From assembly GCF_963678635.1 (NCBI RefSeq), contig NC_087069.1, positions 25,100,303-25,164,302 of the forward strand: a stretch of DNA of 64,000 bases, written 5' to 3'. This DNA comes from Symsagittifera roscoffensis (lineage: Eukaryota > Xenacoelomorpha > Acoela > Convolutidae). Every line of letters begins with the position of its first letter. Position 1 is the stretch's first letter. Below the pieces are notes generated by a model. That model saw nothing but the letters and a program-made list of their open reading frames with translations. It searched no databases and was not told the origin of the DNA. Positions 33,615 through 42,407 of the stretch are shown piece after piece. The position numbers and the translations under genes were made by a program.

Positions 33615-33986
33615 ATGAATAAAACAAAAACAAGCACCACAGCAAATGCAGATAAAGATTTTGGCGATTGCTATTTCGATATTTCGGAAAACAGTAAAAG
33701 ATTAGTGCGTGCTACATTGAAAACATATGACCAAACTGGAACTTATGTATTCCTGAAAGTTTTCAAAAAAGCAACTGAAGGCGCTGAATTTGAATGTGTA
33801 CAAAGACTTTCCTTAAGCAGTGAAGAATTTTCAAAATTACTAAAGTCGGGAAAGTCAATCCGAGCGCAAACAAGTGAAATTTCTGATACTGTTGAAAACA
33901 AAGACAAACCACAGTCTAACTGTAAACGAGCCAGGAAATCTCAACTTTCCTCAAACACAAACGATTTCAAGCACGACTCGAATTAA
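33615..33986 (+). CDS. Maverick protein with PC4-like ssDNA-binding pattern (tentative)
   Basis: 123 residues. The region from about 17 to 80 has the order YFDIS..KRLVRATL ... TYVFLKVFKK ... RLSLSSEEFSKLL. This recalls the beta-strands and final helix of PC4/p15-type ssDNA-binding coactivators, where an LS.E.F..L block ends the domain. The C-terminus is basic and Ser-rich. A PC4-like role in replication or late transcription would fit its place as first gene of the rightward array. The similarity is by eye and weak. Confidence 0.4.
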   Translation: MNKTKTSTTANADKDFGDCYFDISENSKRLVRATLKTYDQTGTYVFLKVFKKATEGAEFECVQRLSLSSEEFSKLLKSGKSIRAQTSEISDTVENKDKPQSNCKRARKSQLSSNTNDFKHDSN

Positions 33987-34000
33987 TTTTCCTTTACAAA

Positions 34001-34789
34001 ATGGCAGAAGCTATGTTCGAAGTTGTGTTACCTGATTATTTCAAAAAATTTCAACCAAATTTCAAATTTGTTATCACTGAAAAAATTCCTAATTTATCTA
34101 CTTTTAAAAATTATGCTTTTGGAAGCCACTTCAAATCTGAATATTGCCCTTTTTCAGTCGAGAATGAAAAAAAAACTCATTACCATATATTGATTCAAGT
34201 AGATTCAGAGGAACAATTAAACCAATTTTTTCCTTCCCAAAAATGTTTCAGTGTTCCTTGTATTTTCACTTGCTTCAAATACTTAGTTTCTCCTGCTAAG
34301 GATGTCAAAGGACACGGTGAGTTATTTGACAAGCTTAAACTAGCTCTCACTTATTCAGCACAACCTGTTGCAGCCAATCTCGATTTGTTAGATTTCACTG
34401 CAATCAAAAAACGTTTACCCAATTTATTGCTTTCTACAACATCATCTAACAAACAAACTTCACCAAATCAAAACGTTTGCAAGAAATCTCCGGCCGTTGG
34501 GGGACAGAAACGAATTGATAATACAGTTACGCATGCTGCATCGTCGACGTCAAACAAATCCGTAAGAGTTTCGAATTCAGTTTCAAAGAAACATACAGAA
34601 AGCAGACATGTTCAAACAGATGAGATGAATACAGAAACTTTGAAAAGATTTGAAAGTTTAATTAATGGACCCCATTCTGCCGCATTTTGTAAAATAATGG
34701 ATATTTTGACAAGTGGATATGGAAAACTTGATGTAGATACTGATGTTTTGTTTGTGAAATTTATTGTTGAAGAGAAAGTTAAGTTTTAA
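34001..34789 (+). CDS. Maverick protein with a possible HUH-type motif
   Basis: 262 residues, ATG 14 bp after the previous stop. The N-terminal 125 residues contain THYHILIQ, a His-x-His flanked by hydrophobic residues, and about 45 residues later CFKYLVSPAKD, which places a Tyr and Lys as in the catalytic motif of small Rep/NS1 nickases. The rest is Ser/Lys-rich and disordered, then a helical C-terminus. If real, this would be a single-domain HUH endonuclease without helicase. Other readings are open; no firm family match. Confidence 0.5.
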   Translation: MAEAMFEVVLPDYFKKFQPNFKFVITEKIPNLSTFKNYAFGSHFKSEYCPFSVENEKKTHYHILIQVDSEEQLNQFFPSQKCFSVPCIFTCFKYLVSPAKDVKGHGELFDKLKLALTYSAQPVAANLDLLDFTAIKKRLPNLLLSTTSSNKQTSPNQNVCKKSPAVGGQKRIDNTVTHAASSTSNKSVRVSNSVSKKHTESRHVQTDEMNTETLKRFESLINGPHSAAFCKIMDILTSGYGKLDVDTDVLFVKFIVEEKVKF

Positions 34790-34836
34790 TTGATACTTTT
34801 CATTATTCCTTTTTCATTATATTGAGTTCAGTAAAC

Positions 34837-35244
34837 ATGATTTCAACTTTCGATTTAAAACTCATTCATGAAATTTTTATAGACTTAAAATCACAATATC
34901 CAGACAAATCAGTCAGATTTCAGTATTTTTTAGCCACTTGTTTGTATTTAGATGCTGATATTAATTTGGATTTTGTTTTGAAAAACAGACCATATGGTGG
35001 TTTAATTGGAATAGACAATTCGTCGCTCGACAAACACTTGAAACATTTCAAATTTCTTAGAATACATGCTATTTTGCATGACGCAGCAGGATATTTGCAA
35101 GAAAAAAATCATACCGGTCCTGGGTACACATATGTTTTGCCTTGTCCAATAAAAAACTGTTACCTGGGTCACGTGACAGGTATTGCGTTTTGCTTATTTC
35201 TTAAAACATTCAGACCAAAGTTATTTCGTTTGTTGGAATGTTGA
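34837..35244 (+). CDS. Conserved Maverick protein with HDAAGYL / GPGYTYV motifs, function unknown
   Basis: 135 residues from the ATG at 34837; the in-frame TTG earlier is not needed. The motifs HDAAGYLQ, GPGYTYV and YLGHVTGIAF with a hydrophobic segment are, as I recall, shared by an uncharacterised protein next to the exonuclease-like gene in many invertebrate Mavericks. The next gene follows in the same frame after TGA with its own ATG 9 bases later. Confidence 0.6.
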   Translation: MISTFDLKLIHEIFIDLKSQYPDKSVRFQYFLATCLYLDADINLDFVLKNRPYGGLIGIDNSSLDKHLKHFKFLRIHAILHDAAGYLQEKNHTGPGYTYVLPCPIKNCYLGHVTGIAFCLFLKTFRPKLFRLLEC

Positions 35245-35253
35245 GTGAAAGTC

Positions 35254-35841
35254 ATGTTTACCCAAAGAAAGAAAACTAAAAAAGTGTTTTTCAACCATCT
35301 CATTATTTTAGATATTGAAGGATTTAAATGTGGCAAGAAACCTTTGATCATAAAGGAACTTTCCGTTTGCTCTGCTAATACAATTGATACAATTCATTTT
35401 CTGCCACCAGTTCAATTCAACAATTTACCAAAAGAAGAGAAAAAAGCGTACAATTGGGTATCTAAATTTCTACACGGGCTTCGTTGGGACGAAGGTGAAT
35501 ACCCTTACCCATACTTGGATCAAATTTTTGACAGCATTCGTTTGAGGAACCCAAATTCCCATTTTTTTGCTAAAGGTACACAAAAATCTGTTTTATTAGC
35601 TGAATACTTGAAATTACCCGTGACCAATTTGGAAGATATTGGCTGCCCAAAGATTGAACAGTTATTGGGTCAAGAAAAACATATTTGCAAACGACATTCT
35701 CATTTACTTCCCTCGCATCAATTATTAAAGCATTGTACCCGTAGAAAATCCAAAGTTTTTTTCGATTGGTTACAAAATGAACTGTCCAATGATGCAAACA
35801 ACCTTATCTCCAAATTTGGTGGTTTACGCTTCAATGACTAA
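35254..35841 (+). CDS. Conserved Maverick protein, possibly exonuclease-like
   Basis: 195 residues. It starts with a basic stretch, then LIILDIEGF, resembling the first Asp-x-Glu motif of DEDD exonucleases, then LHGLRWDEGEYPY, HFFAKGTQKSVLL, a Cys/His region (CKRHSH) and FFDWLQ. The pattern is recalled from Maverick-associated uncharacterised proteins of insects and cnidarians. Nuclease activity is inferred only from the DIEGF motif. It overlaps the next ORF by 8 bases (ATGACTAA). Confidence 0.6.
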   Translation: MFTQRKKTKKVFFNHLIILDIEGFKCGKKPLIIKELSVCSANTIDTIHFLPPVQFNNLPKEEKKAYNWVSKFLHGLRWDEGEYPYPYLDQIFDSIRLRNPNSHFFAKGTQKSVLLAEYLKLPVTNLEDIGCPKIEQLLGQEKHICKRHSHLLPSHQLLKHCTRRKSKVFFDWLQNELSNDANNLISKFGGLRFND

Positions 35842-36121
35842 TCAGAGTCCTGAAAACAGTTTAACACCAAGAATTAAAGTTACTCTTACTCGGACAGGCA
35901 TATTAGATTGTCAAGGAAAACCTCTCCTACAAAAATTCGAACAAATTACACTGAACGATATCGAAATTGATAATTTACGGAAATTTTTTACAGTTCTTGA
36001 CTACTTTCACCTGTACAATGTCCAGACTCCAGGAATTTCGCCAGTCAATTCCGTTGTTCAATCTCAACCTGGAAGGGCTGCAACCTCAGCTGGGAGAGAG
36101 AAGACAAATCCATTTGCATGA
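35834..36121 (+). CDS. Maverick small protein, unknown function
   Basis: 95 residues beginning MTNQSPENS, overlapping the previous stop by ATGACTAA and the next gene's start by about 100 bp in another frame. No family is recognised. The core is hydrophilic with LRKFFTVLDYFHLY. Confidence 0.45.
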   Translation: MTNQSPENSLTPRIKVTLTRTGILDCQGKPLLQKFEQITLNDIEIDNLRKFFTVLDYFHLYNVQTPGISPVNSVVQSQPGRAATSAGREKTNPFA

Positions 36122-36317
36122 CCATCAGCTTCCAGCTGAACTGAAAGAATTAGTCAAAACTGATAACGTTGAGGAAATACATTTAGTTCAAGCCACTATC
36201 AGAGTTGCTGCTCATTTTGTTGTAAAGTTCAAATCTAATTGTAAACATGACAAATTCACAAAGTATGAGTTTTTCTTCATTGAACGAGGAGTTGATTTGC
36301 CTGTTGAACCGAAATGA
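36018..36317 (+). CDS. Maverick small protein, paralogue A
   Basis: 99 residues from the ATG at 36018. The block LPAELKELVKTDNVEEI followed by AAHFVVKFKSN matches LPKELLDEISTGNVEKI and ARYIIKYKPN in the next gene. The two are tandem paralogues. Function unknown. The start overlaps the previous ORF. Confidence 0.5.
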   Translation: MSRLQEFRQSIPLFNLNLEGLQPQLGERRQIHLHDHQLPAELKELVKTDNVEEIHLVQATIRVAAHFVVKFKSNCKHDKFTKYEFFFIERGVDLPVEPK

Positions 36318-36415
36318 CGAATCACATATATATGCCAAGTTTTGTGAATCATAATAAATATAATTATTGATTGTTTTCATTTTCTTTTGATCTTGTGAGA
36401 TTACTAGTTGCTAAC

Positions 36416-36712
36416 ATGTCGTGTTTGAAAATTCAAAATTTCAAAAAAATATTTTTGCCAAAAGAAAACACACAAAATGTGAGTTTAACAGGTGAGAATT
36501 TACCAAAAGAGTTATTAGACGAAATCAGTACCGGAAACGTAGAAAAAATTGTTCGGATACTTCTGACAGACAAAAACATAGCAAGATATATAATAAAATA
36601 CAAACCAAACGGCAATAGATCAGAGAGAAAAAAAGGCGATTGGTATGCAGTTGTAACTATCAACCTTGATACAAATAAGCAAAAAAAGTCTTCCAGTAAA
36701 CATGGAAATTGA
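36416..36712 (+). CDS. Maverick small protein, paralogue B
   Basis: 98 residues from the ATG at 36416. It shares its central LPxEL...NVExI and IKYKPN segments with paralogue A and ends in a Lys/Ser-rich tail. It overlaps the start of the membrane protein gene by about 11 bases. Confidence 0.55.
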   Translation: MSCLKIQNFKKIFLPKENTQNVSLTGENLPKELLDEISTGNVEKIVRILLTDKNIARYIIKYKPNGNRSERKKGDWYAVVTINLDTNKQKKSSSKHGN

Positions 36713-36992
36713 AGAAACCACCACTGTCGAGAACAATGATTGCGACTTTGTTGACATTGGTGTTGCCGAAAAGTCTTTATCTCACGAAAACAGATCTTGG
36801 AAATTTTGTAATTCTGTTTCTCTTCCGTCTGCAGAAGTTGTCTTTTTCACGCAAGTCTGTTTCATTTTCATTTTGCTCTCTTTATCTATTTCAAAATTGT
36901 CTTTTTACAACCTTAGTTGTGATGAGACTGCCATTTGGCTTTCAATACTATCCAGTACAGTTGGTTACATGTTACCCAATCCCAAATTATAA
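36702..36992 (+). CDS. Conserved Maverick membrane protein, two transmembrane segments
   Basis: 96 residues. An acidic N-terminus is followed by SLPSAEVVFFTQVCFIFILL (first membrane segment), a short loop, then LSILSSTVGYMLPNP (second). The SxEVVFFxQ and GYxLPNP motifs are characteristic, from memory, of a small membrane protein found upstream of the ATPase in many Mavericks. It may be a virion membrane or entry component; this is not known. Confidence 0.7.
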   Translation: MEIEETTTVENNDCDFVDIGVAEKSLSHENRSWKFCNSVSLPSAEVVFFTQVCFIFILLSLSISKLSFYNLSCDETAIWLSILSSTVGYMLPNPKL

Positions 36993-36994
36993 TA

Positions 36995-37687
36995 ATGAAT
37001 AAGATCATTTCAACAAAAGATCGTCTGTTTATGTCCGTTTCAGGTCCCTCAGGATCTGGCAAAACTGATTTAATTTTTCAAATGCTTCTCAAAGGTACAT
37101 TCTATCCATCGTATAACAAGATATTTTATTTTTATCTTCACGATCAACCCAAATACCGTTCCTTTGTTTCTCACAACAAATTTGATATTGAATTTATAAA
37201 ATTATCCAGCTTTGAAATTGTTAATAACTTACGGGATTGTATGATTGTCTTTGATGATACCTGTGAAGAAATTTTTAATGAAAAAGATTTTGTTAAATTA
37301 GCTACAGCAGGCCGACATAAAAATGTTCATGTTATTTATGTCAAGCACAATTTATTTCAGCAAAGTAAGCAATCACGTACAATAGATTTGAATACAACTC
37401 ATTTAATTTTGTTCAAATCACCTCGAGACATTCAACAAATTGATTATTTAGGCAGACAGTTGAATAATGCAAAATTCCTCCGTCATGCGTATCAGTTGGC
37501 AACGAAAGAAGATTTCGGTCATCTGTTGATAGACTTGGATCCCAAAACTTCAGAATGTCTTCGTTATTCGTCAAACATAGTTCCACCATCACCAACCATT
37601 TTCTATTTACCATCCTCAAAAGCAGTTATCACATCTCTTGAAAATGAAAGAGAAAGAATTATGTATATTGAAGCAAATGCTCAATAG
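36995..37687 (+). CDS. Maverick genome-packaging ATPase (FtsK/HerA, A32-like)
   Basis: 230 residues from the ATG at 36995, three bases after the membrane gene stop. Walker A is GPSGSGKT and Walker B is MIVFDDT; a sensor-like HVIYVKHN follows, then LFQQ. This is the standard size and layout of Polinton packaging ATPases, which pump DNA into capsids. The frame is complete. Confidence 0.92.
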   Translation: MNKIISTKDRLFMSVSGPSGSGKTDLIFQMLLKGTFYPSYNKIFYFYLHDQPKYRSFVSHNKFDIEFIKLSSFEIVNNLRDCMIVFDDTCEEIFNEKDFVKLATAGRHKNVHVIYVKHNLFQQSKQSRTIDLNTTHLILFKSPRDIQQIDYLGRQLNNAKFLRHAYQLATKEDFGHLLIDLDPKTSECLRYSSNIVPPSPTIFYLPSSKAVITSLENERERIMYIEANAQ

Positions 37688-37934
37688 TCGCCATTGTAGA
37701 TCAATTTTGACAGGAGCTGATTCAAATTTTATTAGATTTCTTTGCGATTGTTTTGTAAATGTTTTTCTGGGACATGTTCCAGCTAACAAGAGTTTCATCG
37801 AGAGTAAGAAAATACCATTTGGAAAAATTGTTGACCCTAAGTTTAGTATCCGAGAAAAACGAAAAGTTCTGGCAAACAATATTTCACTGGTTAAATCAAT
37901 CGGAGAATCGTGTTACATTTACCTGAAAAACTAG
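37644..37934 (+). CDS. Conserved short Maverick protein, unknown function
   Basis: 96 residues, overlapping the ATPase end by about 44 bp in another frame. The segment ILTGADSNFIRFLCDCFVNVFLGHVP followed by REKRKVLANN corresponds to a short basic protein common in invertebrate Mavericks (N-V-L-x-G-x-V/I-P, KRKxL). No biochemical role is known to me. Confidence 0.6.
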   Translation: MKEKELCILKQMLNSRHCRSILTGADSNFIRFLCDCFVNVFLGHVPANKSFIESKKIPFGKIVDPKFSIREKRKVLANNISLVKSIGESCYIYLKN

Positions 37935-37944
37935 AACCTTAAGC

Positions 37945-38889
37945 ATGTATGCTGAAGAATTCATCCTCATTCCTCGAAAAACATATGCTCCAGATGAAAA
38001 AACTGCACCACAATCTCAAATCCTTCATAATCCATTAATTAACGACAAATCATCTCAACTCAATTACATACAACGATTTCGAGAACGAAATATCAGCCGT
38101 GACTCTCCACCACCATTAAACCCAACATCTCCTATTCCCTTAACCCCTAATAATGTAGTACCAAATCTGCACCGAAAAAGAAATTTATCTGCGACTACTA
38201 ATTTCAGTGGTGATGGTGATGATGAAGCAGAAGAAAATATTGAATCATACAATTCTCAGCAGCAGACAAGTTCAAAGAGATTAGAAAAAAAGGATGAAAA
38301 AAGTTATGGAAAAACCGCTGAAGTGTTTCGAAAGATTATGGAATCCATTCAAGAGCTATTGGAAGCTAATAAATTGGAAAGGGCAAACATAGTGCTGAAG
38401 CAGTTGTTCAAAGTTGAATCCTTGACATTAGACGTTGACGGATATGTTCTAATTCAAGGAAAACCAACACTCGTTAAAATTGAATCCTTTTTGTACGATA
38501 CACAGCAAAACACAAAAAAACTTGAGGGTGTTTTTTATCCACAAATTTTGAAAGAACTGAATCTTGATCCTAGCTTAGTGTCCAACACTTATGCCAAACA
38601 GATTCTCCGCTCGCTTAAGAGCGAAGCAGCTAAGCCCTTCTCAACTTCTTCCTCCTTCGTCTCCGACGACAACCCGACAACTGAGGACTCAAAGAGATCA
38701 AAACCCTCCTCTTCGAAGACTCGATCGACAACTCTCAAACCCAGAACCAAGCAATCAGACAAAAGAAAAACCCAGAAAAAAGAATTTTTCCCCAACGACG
38801 ACGATGACGACGATGATAAAAACTATGAAAGCAGTAAAGAATCGTTTGCGACAACGTCAACAAAAGAATGGAAATCCTACTATCAGTGA
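37945..38889 (+). CDS. Maverick protein with EEFILIPRK start, acidic/basic disordered tail
   Basis: 314 residues. The N-terminal MYAEEFILIPRKTY and a folded middle (KIMESIQELL ... VDGYVLIQGK ... PQILKELNLD) recall a conserved Polinton ORF preceding integrase or capsid genes. The C-terminal 100 residues are Ser/Lys-rich with an Asp run (DDDDDDDD). It overlaps the integrase start in another frame. Confidence 0.6.
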   Translation: MYAEEFILIPRKTYAPDEKTAPQSQILHNPLINDKSSQLNYIQRFRERNISRDSPPPLNPTSPIPLTPNNVVPNLHRKRNLSATTNFSGDGDDEAEENIESYNSQQQTSSKRLEKKDEKSYGKTAEVFRKIMESIQELLEANKLERANIVLKQLFKVESLTLDVDGYVLIQGKPTLVKIESFLYDTQQNTKKLEGVFYPQILKELNLDPSLVSNTYAKQILRSLKSEAAKPFSTSSSFVSDDNPTTEDSKRSKPSSSKTRSTTLKPRTKQSDKRKTQKKEFFPNDDDDDDDKNYESSKESFATTSTKEWKSYYQ

Positions 38890-39820
38890 AGAAAAGAAAC
38901 TCAAATTACTCTACACGAAAGGTCCAGCTGCATTTGGTAGCGTTAAAAATTTAACAAATGCTAGTCAACTCTCACCAGAAAAAGTTGAAAAATTTCTGAG
39001 ATCTCAATCATCACATACAAAGTATGGATTGTTTCGTAAAACATATCCTCGGCTAAAAGTGATTGTTAACGATATCAACGAAATTTGGTCTCTTGACTTG
39101 GCTTATGTTGATAAATTGGCTAAATATAACCGAGGGGTACGATATTTGTTAGTTGCTGTCGATTGTCTCTCTCGCTACTTACGAGTGGAACCCCTGAAGA
39201 CCAAATATGCTAAGGAAACAACCGAAGCTTTCAAAAAAATGATCAAAACAAAACAACCAAAAAAAGTTTGGGTTGATAAAGGCACCGAGTTTAAAGGAGA
39301 GTTCGAAAAGTTATGTACTAAACGAGAAATCATCAAATACAATACTCATAGTGAAAAAAAATCAGCGTTTGCCGAAAGAAACATTCGATCGCTGAAAAGT
39401 ATTATGTACAAATACTTGGAGTTTGAATGGACTTACAGTTATATTGAAAAATTACAAAGTTTTGTTCAAACGATTAACTCACGCGTTAATAGAGTTACAA
39501 AATTGGCTCCAAACAAGGTCACAAGAAAACATGTACCTGCTTTAGTTTCATTAATTGCAAACAGTTCATCGAAGTTGGTACAGAAACCAAAGTTTTATGT
39601 TGGTGATTATGTGCGAATAGCGAAGACTGACTTGCCTTTTAGAAAAGGTTACAAGCAGATTTTTACAGACGAAGTTTTTGAAATAGTTGCCATTCCTACT
39701 GTAAACCCTCCAACATACAGTCTCATTGATGCGGAAAAGGAAGAAATCAGCGGAAAATTTTATGAAAAAGAACTTAGTTTAATTGGAAACAAAGCTGATT
39801 ATAACGAAAATGGGCAGTGA
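38825..39820 (+). CDS. int: Maverick integrase (DDE, retrovirus-like)
   Basis: It inserts the linear element and produces the 6-bp duplication. The frame is open from 38591, but conserved sequence begins only at KLLYTKGPAAFGSVKNL. The start is therefore placed at the ATG at 38825 (or 38804), inside the end of the previous gene. Core acidic residues are Asp in WSLDLAYVD, Asp in VWVDKGTEF and Glu in SAFAERNIR. A C-terminal SH3/chromo-like part (YVGDYVRIAK ... FYEKELS) follows. The length is about 331 residues, normal for the family. Confidence 0.93.
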   Translation: MKAVKNRLRQRQQKNGNPTISEEKKLKLLYTKGPAAFGSVKNLTNASQLSPEKVEKFLRSQSSHTKYGLFRKTYPRLKVIVNDINEIWSLDLAYVDKLAKYNRGVRYLLVAVDCLSRYLRVEPLKTKYAKETTEAFKKMIKTKQPKKVWVDKGTEFKGEFEKLCTKREIIKYNTHSEKKSAFAERNIRSLKSIMYKYLEFEWTYSYIEKLQSFVQTINSRVNRVTKLAPNKVTRKHVPALVSLIANSSSKLVQKPKFYVGDYVRIAKTDLPFRKGYKQIFTDEVFEIVAIPTVNPPTYSLIDAEKEEISGKFYEKELSLIGNKADYNENGQ

Positions 39821-40679
39821 TGAGTTTACTGTACATTTGATTTCAACAGCATCAATGGATTATTTCCCAGACAACACTTTGGCCAGTTTTAGAAATTTTT
39901 GTAAAGAAGAAATAGCTTTAGACGGAGATTGGAGAGTTGCTCTCTCAGAAATAATTTTCCCCACAAAATTAAACAATGTTACTGATGAGGAATTTACGTA
40001 CTTCAGAGCATCCGAAGTAGTAGCCAGTAAATCCAACGCTGGCAATCCGAATACAATTTCCAGACCCTACTATGGCGAAAAAGTTTTTATCAAATCAGGA
40101 GAGTACACTTTTATAGAACAATTGATTAATGAGATAAAAACAAAACTCAAAGACAAAATTCATTTTGATGCGAGTCCTCAAGAAATCACGAATAGCATGA
40201 GCATTTGGATGAACGCAAATGAAGGAATCTCATTCCCAAGTCCCCAAATACCCAGTCTGTTAGGCTACAATGCAAAGCTTGATGAGAACGGTGAATATCA
40301 CATTGGATACAAAATGATACCCTCCTTCGATGCATCTTATGAGGGAAACGAACTGTACGAATCTCATTTCCCATATGACTTATCAAGTGGGACAAGTCTA
40401 ATTTTTGTCTATATTGACATTATTCAATACCAAACTGTTGGTGATGCAAAGGCCCCATTGTTACGCGTCATTGATTCAAATAGACGCATCAAAAACGGTA
40501 GTGCCTGCAGCATTGAACCTAATCATCGAAAAAACTTCACTAATTTAGACTATAAAAAATTATTCACTTCATCTGTACAATCAATATCGGTACAGTTGCG
40601 CACAGAAACTGGAAGACTAGTGCCCTTTGCAGGAACTGGTAAAGTTGTGTTGACTCTAAAATTCAAGCGCTTTGATTGA
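39810..40679 (+). CDS. Maverick minor capsid (penton) protein
   Basis: 289 residues from the ATG at 39810, overlapping the integrase stop. DEFTVHLISTASMDYFPDNT and LDGDWRVALSEI are hallmarks of the Polinton minor capsid protein with a single jelly-roll fold. It is expected to form capsid vertices. The frame is complete. Confidence 0.85.
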   Translation: MGSDEFTVHLISTASMDYFPDNTLASFRNFCKEEIALDGDWRVALSEIIFPTKLNNVTDEEFTYFRASEVVASKSNAGNPNTISRPYYGEKVFIKSGEYTFIEQLINEIKTKLKDKIHFDASPQEITNSMSIWMNANEGISFPSPQIPSLLGYNAKLDENGEYHIGYKMIPSFDASYEGNELYESHFPYDLSSGTSLIFVYIDIIQYQTVGDAKAPLLRVIDSNRRIKNGSACSIEPNHRKNFTNLDYKKLFTSSVQSISVQLRTETGRLVPFAGTGKVVLTLKFKRFD

Positions 40680-40685
40680 AAACCA

Positions 40686-41108
40686 ATGGAACAATATTAT
40701 GCAAAGCAAGCTTCACTTCCTCATTTCTCTGGACACTACCGACAACGCGGCAGTGGATTTGGCGCTTTGGCTGCTGGTATTGGTCGTGTTGCTATACCGT
40801 TTGCACGACGGGTTATTCTACCGGCTGCGAAAAAACTGGGCAGAGAACTTTTGATGAGTGCAGCGCCAGAACTAATTGATGTCGCTATGAAAAAGAAGTC
40901 TCCTAAACAAGCATTGAAAAACACTGTCACAAAAACTGCAAGAAAACAACTCGGTGGTGGTAGACGACGTCGTCGAAATACACCAATGAATGGATTACGA
41001 AGAAGAAGGTCAGTAGGGGCTCGAAAAAGAAAAACAATCATTCGAAGAAAAACCAGACCAGTGAGAAGTCGAGCAGATTTTTTCTCAAACATAAAAAATG
41101 ATCGCTAA
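40686..41108 (+). CDS. Maverick small basic virion protein (core/pX-like)
   Basis: 140 residues. GSGFGALAAGI.RVAIPFARR and AAKKLGRELL precede a highly basic tail with GGGRRRRR and several Arg/Lys clusters. This resembles the pX/core-type basic proteins of Polintons and adenoviruses, which bind DNA or line the capsid. It overlaps the capsid gene start by 11 bases. Confidence 0.75.
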   Translation: MEQYYAKQASLPHFSGHYRQRGSGFGALAAGIGRVAIPFARRVILPAAKKLGRELLMSAAPELIDVAMKKKSPKQALKNTVTKTARKQLGGGRRRRRNTPMNGLRRRRSVGARKRKTIIRRKTRPVRSRADFFSNIKNDR

Positions 41109-42405
41109 TTTGTTACCCAATGAAGCTACCCATAGCTCTCTGGATTTGTTTGAAAAACAACCTCTTTTGATTACTTTTGAAAACGCTTTTGATCAAAAAA
41201 TTGGACCTGTCTATTCACCTAATGGACCAATGCTTGAATTTGAAATCACCGGTGACCGTAATAATTTTGTTGACCTGCAAAAAATTTATTTGGAAATACG
41301 ATGCAAAGTAACGCAATCAAGTGGAGCTGATCTGCGATACGACAACACTGATCCTACTGTGTCTGATTCACCGTTCCTCGTAAACAACTCCCTGTATTCC
41401 CTTTTCTCTGACTGTACCCTCTCTGCTAATGGACTCAAAATCTCAAATGCCAATAGTAATTTTGCGCATAAAAGCTTTATTGGAACAGAATTTTCTAACA
41501 GCAAAGGAGCCAAGGACTCGTGGCTTAAGTGTCAGGGATATCGTTTTGAAAACAATCCCGCTGCAATAGATGCAGCTGATTTCACACCTCAACGAGAACT
41601 GGTCCGTGAATCGAATGAAATTTGGTTCTATGGACCCGCTGGAGTTGATTTTTTCACATGTGACAAGCATTTGTTGAGCGGTGTTACCCTCAGACTTTCC
41701 TACAGACGTTCTCATGAAGACTTTCTCATTATATCGGAAGATGCTGCCAAGCATTACAAGCTGCAAATACTCGAAGCGAACCTGTATGTTAGAAAAATGA
41801 CTGTGACCGACCATGTGCTCTCTGCCATTGAATCAACTTTGCTCAAAACTCCTGCGAACTACCCATATCAAGAAGAAATTACAAAAACATTTCTTGCAAC
41901 AGCTGGTCAGCGCAGCTGGCAACAGGAAGATATTTTTGCTCGTGAACCGGTGAGACAAATTATCATAGCATTGAACACAAATAATGCATTTCTAGGAACA
42001 AACCGAACGAATCCTTTTCATTATCAAAAATTTGGACTGGAGCAAGTTACTTTGAGACGAAATGGTTTACCAATAGCAAGTACACCAATCAGTACACAAG
42101 ATCATAAGCGTCTCTTCTTCAACACACTATCAGCGCTGGGTTTGTTGCACTGCGGGCTGGGAATCACTCTGGATAACTACCAACAGCACTTTATTATGTG
42201 TTTTGATCTCACTAGCACACAGCAGGCAGCTCATGACTTCTTGCATCCAGAACTTACTAACTGCTCAGTTTCACTCGATCTTCAATTCTCAAACGCTTTG
42301 ACAGCAAACCTGGAAATTTTTGTTTGGGGTATACGCTCATCCAATGTATTTATTACCTCCGACCGCAAAGTTACAAAGAACGTCCTTCCCATTTCGACAG
42401 TCTGA
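41098..42405 (+). CDS. Maverick major capsid protein (double jelly-roll)
   Basis: 435 residues in the family position between the basic protein and the protease. Family landmarks are NEATHSSLDLF near the start, PMLEFEITGDRNNFVDLQ, LVNNSLYSLFSDCTLSANG, the YRRSHEDF segment, LYVRKMTV and PVRQIIIALNTNNAF. No stop or gap is seen, so assembly-competent capsid is plausible. Confidence 0.9.
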   Translation: MIANLLPNEATHSSLDLFEKQPLLITFENAFDQKIGPVYSPNGPMLEFEITGDRNNFVDLQKIYLEIRCKVTQSSGADLRYDNTDPTVSDSPFLVNNSLYSLFSDCTLSANGLKISNANSNFAHKSFIGTEFSNSKGAKDSWLKCQGYRFENNPAAIDAADFTPQRELVRESNEIWFYGPAGVDFFTCDKHLLSGVTLRLSYRRSHEDFLIISEDAAKHYKLQILEANLYVRKMTVTDHVLSAIESTLLKTPANYPYQEEITKTFLATAGQRSWQQEDIFAREPVRQIIIALNTNNAFLGTNRTNPFHYQKFGLEQVTLRRNGLPIASTPISTQDHKRLFFNTLSALGLLHCGLGITLDNYQQHFIMCFDLTSTQQAAHDFLHPELTNCSVSLDLQFSNALTANLEIFVWGIRSSNVFITSDRKVTKNVLPISTV

Positions 42406-42407
42406 AA

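Noticed and set aside
35242-35253. Fusion of the two Maverick genes through an in-frame TGA
   Set aside because: Both match separate conserved Maverick proteins and the second has its own ATG nine bases on, so the shared frame is probably chance.
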